NCBI GenBank assembly: GCA_965206395.1
Contig: CBDBJK010000031.1
Span: 124,001 to 188,000 of the forward strand
Reading direction: 5' to 3'
DNA from: CBDBJK01 sp965206395
Lineage (GTDB): Bacteria > Chloroflexota > Dehalococcoidia > Lucifugimonadales > CATOSD01
Length of the DNA stretch: 64,000 nucleotides
Below are positions 27,126 to 33,852 of this stretch, piece by piece (within the stretch, counting starts at the first letter, position 1; every line of letters begins with the position of its first letter). Both the position numbers and the translations under genes were made by a program. Under the pieces are notes generated by a model. It made no database searches. It was not told the DNA's origin and saw nothing but the letters and a program-made list of their open reading frames with translations.

Positions 27126-27154
27126 TATAATTGTTGTACTACGACATTATCATA
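27126..27154. promoter_or_regulatory. divergent -10 boxes around an operator-like palindrome
   Basis: TATAAT at 27126-27131 (plus strand) and TATGAT read on the minus strand at 27154-27149 flank TGTTGTACTACGACA at 27132-27146, a 15-bp palindrome with one mismatched pair. A protein bound there would cover both expected transcription starts. No good -35 boxes are visible. Confidence 0.45.
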
Positions 27155-27246
27155 CCATGACGTGGCGACTACACATACTGGGAGCGCGACGGCGGCTCTG
27201 GCGATGGGAAGACCGTGAATAGGGCGAACGAGAGCTAGAGGCGCTC

Positions 27247-27828
27247 ATGCCAATGTCCAAACAACGGTTGCGACGGGAGCACCGTGCAATGCAGCGTCAT
27301 CTGGGTCTGTTGCGCGGGCTGATATTACTGACCGAACTTCGGCTCAGCGAGCATGATGCGGTGAAGAAGGAACTCGGCATTACTACGGTTGAGGGTAGAG
27401 AGCCGCTCTATGCCCTCCGAACCTTGCTACAGACCAAGTACATGCCAGGAGACGCGAAGGCTCGAATGCTCTTCGATGAGTTTCAGGAAATTGACCTGTA
27501 CGTCACCGGTCCTCTCGAATTGTATTTTTGCCTGGCGCAAGCGATGGTCGAGAGGTACCGATACCTGACGGCGGATGATCCGATTCTGTGTCATCCTGAC
27601 CTCGACAGCTATCTCATCGCAAATGCGCCGGCGTTCGACGCCGTGGTGAACTTGCGCGACTGGGTACTGCATCCTGGCTACTCACGCCAGTCGGATAAGG
27701 CCGTATCGATGCTCTGGGGTGAAAACGGTGAGCCCGTGGGGGATCACCCGTATACCATTGCCGCTCGCCTATTCCAGATGTTCGGCGAGTTTATGGAGAA
27801 TCTCGATGAGTTCGCTCGACGAGCTTAA
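27247..27828 (+). CDS. HEPN-like protein 1 of a coupled pair
   Basis: A 193-residue, mostly helical soluble protein with no close family I can name. Near residue 137, in NLRDWVLHPGY, it has R-(4)-H (RDWVLH), the spacing of the RX4-6H active site of HEPN ribonucleases, placed late in a helix-rich domain as in that superfamily. GAGG lies seven bases before the ATG; a second ATG two codons on is possible. The next gene overlaps it by 23 bp and has its own RX4H. The HTH gene is divergent. HEPN RNases act in toxin-antitoxin and abortive-infection defence; that role is inferred here. Confidence 0.6.
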   Translation: MPMSKQRLRREHRAMQRHLGLLRGLILLTELRLSEHDAVKKELGITTVEGREPLYALRTLLQTKYMPGDAKARMLFDEFQEIDLYVTGPLELYFCLAQAMVERYRYLTADDPILCHPDLDSYLIANAPAFDAVVNLRDWVLHPGYSRQSDKAVSMLWGENGEPVGDHPYTIAARLFQMFGEFMENLDEFARRA

Positions 27829-28414
27829 GGTCGTAAACCGGTCTTTGGACTCATTCAAGGCGTTGCGCGACGGAATAGGGTACTTGCGCTCCATTAGCGT
27901 CTGTTTTGAGCCGGATGAGGAATCTCAGTCTAGACTTTCCAGTCTAATGGCTGCACATGCCATGGCTGCTGACGGCACGTTCGACGCTGGTGAGGCTGAT
28001 AAGTTGTCGCGCTCCTATTTCCGGATGACCGTGGCGCTACTTTACGGTCTCTTGTACGCCGCGCTTGAACACTATGCAGACTTAATTCGAACCAATCCCC
28101 AACTTAAGCACGAAGAGTTGGAGGCAACTCTACATGATATGCGTGAATGCGGTCTATTTGAAGCCCTGAGACGGGTGCGGAACGCTGTCTTCCACGTCAA
28201 GCCTAACGAGAGCATTGACAATCTCGTCGAAGAAGTGCGGAGGCTCTCTACTGAGCACCAGATCGTGATACGTAAGGTCGAGGACCTGCTCTACGAGAGC
28301 ACGGAGCAAGTTTTCCGCGGAACGGAAATCTACCGCCAACCGCGCGAGACCTTGGAGCAGGCGTATGAAGAAGCACTTGCTTACTATCGAGAACATCTGG
28401 CCGATGAGGCCTGA
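27806..28414 (+). CDS. HEPN-like protein 2 of a coupled pair
   Basis: A 202-residue helical protein. The motif RRVRNAVFHVKPN near residue 125 is R-N-(3)-H, a textbook HEPN RX4H form with Asn after Arg. Upstream lies a hydrophobic helix MTVALLYGLLYAALEHYADL, as in many abortive-infection HEPN proteins, and downstream helices rich in Glu and Arg. I start at the ATG 27806 (MSSLDELKVVNRS), which has GGAG eight bases upstream and overlaps the preceding gene by 23 bp; the frame is open to 27719 but that part reads as shadow of the first gene. Overlap implies translational coupling and probably a complex. No nucleotidyltransferase (MNT) partner is seen. Confidence 0.65.
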   Translation: MSSLDELKVVNRSLDSFKALRDGIGYLRSISVCFEPDEESQSRLSSLMAAHAMAADGTFDAGEADKLSRSYFRMTVALLYGLLYAALEHYADLIRTNPQLKHEELEATLHDMRECGLFEALRRVRNAVFHVKPNESIDNLVEEVRRLSTEHQIVIRKVEDLLYESTEQVFRGTEIYRQPRETLEQAYEEALAYYREHLADEA

Positions 28415-29072
28415 CTCGGTCAGTCATGCGACTGCAAGTGTCTGGTTCACGCCCGGCTACGGAATCTCAGAACTCTGGAAAGCCACTCAGCGAATGGCGA
28501 GTAGGCCAGACTTCGATAAACTGATTGACTGCTCATTGACGACATCACACGCATTCGCGAGCGTGCGCTATGACGAGGTCGAGGAAACCGATGGCAACTC
28601 ACCTAGCGGCCGAGAAACACGTTACCATCCAGATCGACGGCGTGCGTGCTGGCAATCCGGGCTCTGGGCGGCTTGAAGGGGGCTGATACTCGGGGAGCAT
28701 CGCCGTGGGCTCTGCGTTAGTTACCGTCGCACGACCAACAACCCCATGGTGAAGGCTTGGTCTACGATAGCCTCTCCGCCCCAGATCGGGCACAGACCTT
28801 GGTGGGCCTGCTAGGACCAGCCACATCTCGAAGATGGTTCTGTCTATCGTCAAGTTTGGTGGGCAAACCTGGACGGTAGATGGCACCGTCTTTGAGATGT
28901 GGTTGGGCGCTCTGTGACCCTTCGCACGCGACCCTTGCGGGGAGTTGGAGCCTCTTCAGGTGGACTCTACTAGCCAGTGATACTATTCTCGCGGTAACGT
29001 CATTCTCACTGGTATGAATTGACAATTTAAGTCCTCGGGAAGACATCTTCTTCCAGTTCCTCAAGTACACTA
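28415..29072. other. gene-poor stretch between the HEPN pair and IS630 copy C
   Basis: 658 bp with only short frames lacking family features. One 38-residue frame from 28571 contains KHVTIQIDGVRAGNPGSG but stops soon after; it may be a relic. No terminator, RNA gene or IS end other than copy C is recognised. Confidence 0.45.
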
Positions 29073-30321
29073 GTGGTTCAACGTTTTTGTATTGATGGGT
29101 AGAGTGACTTTAGCTTGATGCGCGCATCCTCGGTAGTGAAGCGCCAATCCACTCGTATCACATCCCGGTTGCGTTGATTCTGCCAAGCATTGACCTCGCC
29201 GCGCAGGATGTCTTGATTGGCAATCCGTCGGTCCAGGCACTGTCGAGCCAGCACACCGATCTCTATCTCCGCCATATTCAACCAACTCCCGTGTTTGGGA
29301 GTGTAGTGTATCTCCAGTCGCTCAGCTATACGCCTCGCCTCAGCAGGCTCGAATGCCTCGTATAGCGAGGACAGCTTGTGAGTGTTGAGATTGTCCATTA
29401 CCAGCACGATCCGGTCTCTGTCAGGGTAGTCCTCGTCGACCAGTTTCTTTATCACATGCGCCCAGTCCACCTTCGTGCGACGCTCTCTGACCTCGACTCG
29501 GCGCCATCCGTCCAACGGTGCAAACAGCATGAACAGGCTGCTCACTCCATTGCGCTCGTATTCGTAGTCGTATGCCGCCGATAAGCCGGGCGCTGCGGGA
29601 CGCGGCACTCGCGTCTCCTTGACTTGCTGTTTGCTCGTCTCATCCATGCACACCAGAACCTCATTCCCATCGTACGGCCGTTGGTAGACCTCCAGTACGT
29701 CTTCCATCACGTCTTCCATCGCGCACACAAACTCCGCGCTCTGACCGGGCGGGATGCACCAACTCTGCTTCAGCCACGGCTTCAGTTCGTTTTTTTTTAA
29801 GCGCCTGGCGAACCGTCTCGGTGCTAATGGTCCCGACTATCTCACACTCGACCAACTGGTCAGCCAACAGCTTCAGGGTCCAACTGGCACGCCCCTCCGG
29901 CGGTTCCCCGCAGGCCATCGCTATCAACCGTGCTTCACCTTCGCCGTCCAGTCTCTTTTGACGCCGACGCAGTTGCTTTTTGCGATTCAGCGCAGACTCG
30001 ACCCCCTCCTCCACACAGCGCTTGCGTATTCGCTCGACCGTTGACTGTCCCACACCGAGCGCGCTGGTGATGTCCGCGTCCTTCATTCCCCTGTCCGAGC
30101 GTGACTCATCGCTCATCAGCAGAATGCGCGCATGGGTCTGTTTGTACGCCGCAGCCCGACCGCGTGAGACCAAGGCGTTGAGTTCCTGTTGTTCGTCGGT
30201 AGTCAGTCTGATACGGTACTTCTTGGTAGACATCATGGTTCCTCCTCGGTTCAACGTTACGATTGAACCCCCAAGAGGAACAATGACTATCATGGTATTC
30301 ATTTCAATGATGTTGGACCAC
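29073..30321 (-). mobile_element. IS630-family insertion sequence, copy C (inverted)
   Basis: 1249 bp in inverse orientation, flanked by TA at 29071-29072 and 30322-30323. Together with copy B it forms an inverted pair around 2.17 kb of unique DNA, the layout of a composite transposon. Confidence 0.95.
29078..30236 (-). CDS. IS630 transposase (split by frameshift), copy C
   Basis: Same transposase as copies A, B and D on the minus strand; the A9 tract lies at 29798-29790. Its private change is SDRGMKD in place of SDGGMKD. All catalytic residues are kept. Confidence 0.9.
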
Positions 30322-30327
30322 TAGAGC

Positions 30328-30366
30328 AAAGGGCGTCCTTCTTCGGAAGGATGCCCTTTTTGTTTT
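30328..30366 (+). terminator. rho-independent terminator with UUCG loop
   Basis: Stem AAAGGGCGTCCTTC / GAAGGATGCCCTTT (14 pairs, one G-T type mismatch), loop TTCG closed by C-G (the extra-stable tetraloop), then TTTTTGTTTT. It is oriented rightward but lies five bases from IS630 copy C, and no plus-strand gene now ends at it, so its gene was probably removed or displaced. Confidence 0.85.
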
Positions 30367-30692
30367 GTGAGCCTTCCCATTCACCCCGAGGGCAGTTCAT
30401 GGTTGCAGGCATCTATAACGCTTGGATGAAGCCATCCACGATTTCCTGAAGGCCCGCACACAGCCTACCAAAGAGCTTCCGAGATTGTCGTATTGTGGAC
30501 GACACGGGGCCATAAAATCTCTTCTCAACTGGGGAGACTCCGAGTACTAGCCGATGCAGGCTATGTCGTTCTAAGCTGCAAACGGTGTCACAATGATAAT
30601 CACACAATTAGCAAACAATTCACTTGGATCACACACGGCTGTCGTGAACAGACTCAATCAAAGCAGGGAGCGGGGAGCGGGGAGCAGGCGAC
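30367..30692. other. upstream region of the CvpA-family gene
   Basis: 326 bp without recognisable gene or RNA. It ends in a purine-rich run of GGGGAGC repeats that supplies the ribosome-binding site of the following gene. Confidence 0.4.
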
Positions 30693-31358
30693 ATGAATGT
30701 AGTAGATTTGATAATCCTGGGGGCAGTCATCTTGATGGCGCTGATGGGACTCAAGGCCGGATTCCTGAAGCCAGTGTCAGACATAGGTGGCCTTATTCTG
30801 GGAGTGGTAGTCGCCATTCAGATGCACGGCGAAGTCGCGGTGCTGTTAGTAGACTACATAGATAAAGAATTGTGGCGTAACGTTGCGGGGTTCATCGCGG
30901 TGGTGCTGGCGACCACAGCCATCACCAGGGTAATTGTAATCATGGTAAAGAAACTGCTGTCGGCGCTGGTACTTGGATGGATGGACCACGTGGTCGGCGC
31001 ATTTGGAGGAGCGGCTCTGGGGCTGGTTATAGTTAGCACAGTTCTGTTCCTTGCTTCTGGCGTCGATAACGCCAACGCGCGAACGGCTCTGGCGGATTCA
31101 GTGATAGCTCCGGAAATCTCCAGAGCTTCGCTTATCTCGTCATCGACGCCCTGGTGTTCGGCGCAGCCAGAAGGCGCAGCCAATGGAAACTGCACGGACT
31201 TTAGGGGGCTACTCACTGGGCTAATCGGGTTTGATGTCAGCGACAAGGTCGATGGAGTGCTGGGGGGCCAGAAACTGGGCGATATCGTTGGGGCAATGAA
31301 AGGCGACATAAACGGCAGCGCGCCAGGGGACATTGTCCAGCTAGCGAACGCGCAGTAA
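30693..31358 (+). CDS. CvpA family membrane protein
   Basis: A 221-residue protein of the CvpA (colicin V production) family, with four membrane helices: residues ~4-20, 28-45, 65-85 and 100-122. The family pattern DLIILGAVILMALMGLKAGF at the N-terminus and VVGAFGGAALGLV in the fourth helix are visible. The ~100-residue C-terminal part is soluble. The family's biochemical role is unsettled, with links to envelope homeostasis. GGGGAGCAGGCGAC precedes the ATG. Monocistronic here. Confidence 0.8.
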   Translation: MNVVDLIILGAVILMALMGLKAGFLKPVSDIGGLILGVVVAIQMHGEVAVLLVDYIDKELWRNVAGFIAVVLATTAITRVIVIMVKKLLSALVLGWMDHVVGAFGGAALGLVIVSTVLFLASGVDNANARTALADSVIAPEISRASLISSSTPWCSAQPEGAANGNCTDFRGLLTGLIGFDVSDKVDGVLGGQKLGDIVGAMKGDINGSAPGDIVQLANAQ

Positions 31359-31522
31359 GCAGTAATATGGCCTGAGGGATTGGTTGCCTGCCAGGTGTTC
31401 GGTAGGCAGGGACGATGCGGTGAGAGGAGCGCGTCGTCCTAGAAACCTTCCATTGATGTTCCAGCAGGGGCGGAGTCCCTTAACAGTCTAGTCACAGATG
31501 TCGCTGCTCCGACAGAGTGAAA

Positions 31523-31556
31523 AAGGCGGGGGTGATTCGAGAATCACCCCCGCCTT
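31523..31556 (-). terminator. terminator of the VOC gene
   Basis: Perfect stem AAGGCGGGGGTGATTC / GAATCACCCCCGCCTT. On the minus strand it is followed by TTTCAC after the final TT, giving a five-T run. It lies 36 bp past the end of the minus-strand VOC gene. Confidence 0.75.
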
Positions 31557-31591
31557 ACTATTGATAAATAGTTTACTCGGAATTCGCTTAT

Positions 31592-32020
31592 TTAGTCGGA
31601 TTCAGTGCCCACCCAGCCGCTCTGGGATATATCAATCATGACCCCGTCCGGTCCATTGTACTTCAGTTCAACATTGCGTCCGCCGTGTCCTGTTCCCATA
31701 CCTGAATGCAGCGCGGCGTTAATCTCCGCTCTGGGTAGAGAGTCCACTTTTCGCAGCTTGGCGTCCGTGGAGCCAACGTCCTCTACCTGAAATCCTATAT
31801 GGTGTATGCCGCTGTACGCTGTACCGAACTCCTCGCCCGCGACTACGTCGTTCTTAAATTTCAGAATTGCCAGGTTTATGTTTCCGTCGCTCAGGTAGTA
31901 TCCTTCAGCGTTGTCGTTATTGACTTTGCCAACTTCCTCAAGGTCGAAGACCTCTTTATAGTAGCTGGCGGTCTTCTCTGGATCCTGAGTTGCTATGGCT
32001 ATGTGCTTGATCTTCGCCAT
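31592..32020 (-). CDS. VOC (glyoxalase/epimerase) family protein
   Basis: A 142-residue vicinal-oxygen-chelate protein with two beta-alpha-beta-beta-beta halves. Likely metal ligands: His5 in KIKHIAIA, His in GIHHIGFQV near residue 69, Glu in NVELKYNGPDG near 120. Size and pattern fit methylmalonyl-CoA epimerase, glyoxalase I or a dioxygenase-like member; it cannot be narrowed. I start at the ATG 32020 because GAGGAGG lies five bases upstream; the frame's earlier ATG at 32095 adds 25 residues with no family match. A terminator follows. Confidence 0.85.
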   Translation of the reverse strand: MAKIKHIAIATQDPEKTASYYKEVFDLEEVGKVNNDNAEGYYLSDGNINLAILKFKNDVVAGEEFGTAYSGIHHIGFQVEDVGSTDAKLRKVDSLPRAEINAALHSGMGTGHGGRNVELKYNGPDGVMIDISQSGWVGTESD

Positions 32021-32292
32021 TTTCCTCCTCGGTCTGGCTAAAACCCTGGTAAGGTTTGCTATCAACTCGCCCACATAATGTGAACGAGCGCACATACTAT
32101 AAGGGGCGTTGGTCTGGCTGTCAACTCATATCGCAAATTTGCCCTCGATAATTCTGATGCAATACCTCCTTCCCTGTGTCACGCGGCTGAAGACAATGGG
32201 GTCGGCAGAGCACGTTGACCGAATGCTGCATTGTGAGTACGATACCGATGAGAGTCTCCCAATCTCTACTATCGGCTTACGGCTGTACGACC

Positions 32293-33006
32293 ATGCAATG
32301 CCTTCGATGTGGACTAGAAACCGCCGCCGAAGCGATGTTCTGCAGCAATTGCGGATCACAGCTTCAGTTGCGTTGTGAGAGATGCGACACCCCTAACCCT
32401 ATCGATAACAATTTCTGCTATAGCTGCGGCACAAGGCTTGGCTTTGGGCAGGGCCTAGGCACGCGCCCCGTCGCCCTTGCGGTGGAATGTCCTCGCTGTC
32501 GTGCTACCAACGAACCTAGCTCTGTGTATTGCTTCTCCTGCGGCCTTCCGCTTGAGGGTGCGCCGGTAGCCTCGCGCTCGTCCTCTATCGGAGAACCCGC
32601 CGGTTTCTGGATTCGGTTTGGCGCATACGTCATAGACGCGATAATCTTGATCACAATCGAAGCAATCCTGGCGGCCTTACTTCAGGTCGATTTCTTCACA
32701 GACGAATTGGGCATCTTCGACCTCCTGAGCCTCCTTATCGATGCGCTGTATTTCTCTCTTGCAATCGGCATCTGGGGGACTACTTTGGGCAAGCGCGCCC
32801 TTGGACTATACGTCATCCGAATGGACGACTCGAAAGTTGGCATTGGACGGGCGTTTGCAAGATATCTGTCTTATTTTATATCACTGATTACCCTTGCCAT
32901 TGGTTTCTTGATGATAGCATTTCGCCGCGACAAGCGAGGGTTACACGACCTGATCTGCGACACACAGGTCGTAAGGCGGCACAGTAACACCGGACCATAT
33001 GCATGA
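32293..33006 (+). CDS. zinc-ribbon RDD-family membrane protein
   Basis: A 237-residue protein. The N-terminus holds three zinc ribbons of the CxxC-x(10-12)-CxxC type: CLRCGLETAAEAMFCSNC, CERCDTPNPIDNNFCYSC, and CPRCRATNEPSSVYCFSC (residues ~3-85). The C-terminal half is an RDD domain with membrane helices, AGFWIRFGAYVIDAIIL at ~108, and GTTLGKRALGLYVIR. RDD proteins are poorly defined; some act as ion transporters. The start at 32293 places the first ribbon right at the N-terminus. Its last four bases overlap the PrsW-like gene (ATGA), so the two are coupled. Confidence 0.82.
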   Translation: MQCLRCGLETAAEAMFCSNCGSQLQLRCERCDTPNPIDNNFCYSCGTRLGFGQGLGTRPVALAVECPRCRATNEPSSVYCFSCGLPLEGAPVASRSSSIGEPAGFWIRFGAYVIDAIILITIEAILAALLQVDFFTDELGIFDLLSLLIDALYFSLAIGIWGTTLGKRALGLYVIRMDDSKVGIGRAFARYLSYFISLITLAIGFLMIAFRRDKRGLHDLICDTQVVRRHSNTGPYA

Positions 33007-33848
33007 GCCTGGTGGTTTTCGCGTTCGCCCCCGGCCTGTTCTGGCTGTGGTTCTTCGTCCGCAAGGACGTATATCGACCGGAACCGCGACGACTTCTGGC
33101 CCTCACGTTCTTCCTCGGAATGGTCGCCACTATCCCCGCTGTGATAATTGAAGCGATATTTATCAATGAATCGGTGCTGTCCGACAGTGCGGCTCTTGCC
33201 TCGGTCACAGTGGCAATGCTATTCGTCGTGGGGCCAGCAGAGGAATTGTCGAAGTTCGCCGCCGTGCGCCTTGTGCCCTATCGCTCGCTGTACTTCGACG
33301 AGCCAATAGACGGGCTTGTGTACAGCGCCGCCGCTAGCCTCGGCTTCGCGTCACTGGAAAACCTGGGCTACATTCTGGAGTTCGGGCCTGAGGTCATGCT
33401 ACTGAGAGCGCCTCTAAGCACCCTGGCGCACGTAATTTTCGGCAGCATCTGGGGTTACGTTCTGGGTTTGCATACTCAGGGTCTCGTGCGCGGGTCGGCC
33501 CCGGTGATAGCGAGCGTGGGCATGGCCGCCGCCGTTCGCGCCGTATTCAACGTATCGGTCTTTGCTATCTGGCCCGTTGCGATTCTGGTGGTGATTATCG
33601 GAGCAACCTGGACGATTCGGCGTTTCAACTGGGCGCAGAGGGTGTCGCCGTTTCGCTACAAACGTAACTTTCCGCAGATAGAATGCGCGGGGTGCGATCA
33701 ACGCATCAACGTTACGAGCCGATACTGCCACTTCTGCAGCACTCCTGTGCCATCTCAACACGACGCGCTGTTTTGCAGCCATTGCGGCATCCGCAACCGA
33801 CCCGACGCCTCCTACTGCACACAATGCGGCGACAGGCTGCTCGTATGA
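33003..33848 (+). CDS. PrsW-family membrane protease with C-terminal zinc ribbons
   Basis: A 281-residue integral membrane protein of the PrsW/CPBP-like intramembrane protease group. Conserved elements: GPAEELSKFAAV (catalytic Glu-Glu, residues ~80-91), DGLVYSAAASLGFASLENLGY (~102-122), and HVIFGSIWGYVLG (His, ~141). In Bacillus PrsW starts cleavage of the anti-sigma factor RsiW; no sigma/anti-sigma pair is nearby. The last ~60 residues add two Cys4 ribbons (CAGCDQ...YCHFC, FCSHC...YCTQC), unusual for PrsW and echoing the ribbons of the upstream coupled RDD protein, so the pair may form one complex. Confidence 0.83.
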   Translation: MSLVVFAFAPGLFWLWFFVRKDVYRPEPRRLLALTFFLGMVATIPAVIIEAIFINESVLSDSAALASVTVAMLFVVGPAEELSKFAAVRLVPYRSLYFDEPIDGLVYSAAASLGFASLENLGYILEFGPEVMLLRAPLSTLAHVIFGSIWGYVLGLHTQGLVRGSAPVIASVGMAAAVRAVFNVSVFAIWPVAILVVIIGATWTIRRFNWAQRVSPFRYKRNFPQIECAGCDQRINVTSRYCHFCSTPVPSQHDALFCSHCGIRNRPDASYCTQCGDRLLV

Positions 33849-33852
33849 TGAA

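Noticed and set aside
26915..29072. Interpretation of the HTH gene plus HEPN genes as an integrated prophage or ICE remnant
   Set aside because: No integrase, att-like repeats or phage structural genes are visible; bracketing IS630 copies explain the mobility better.
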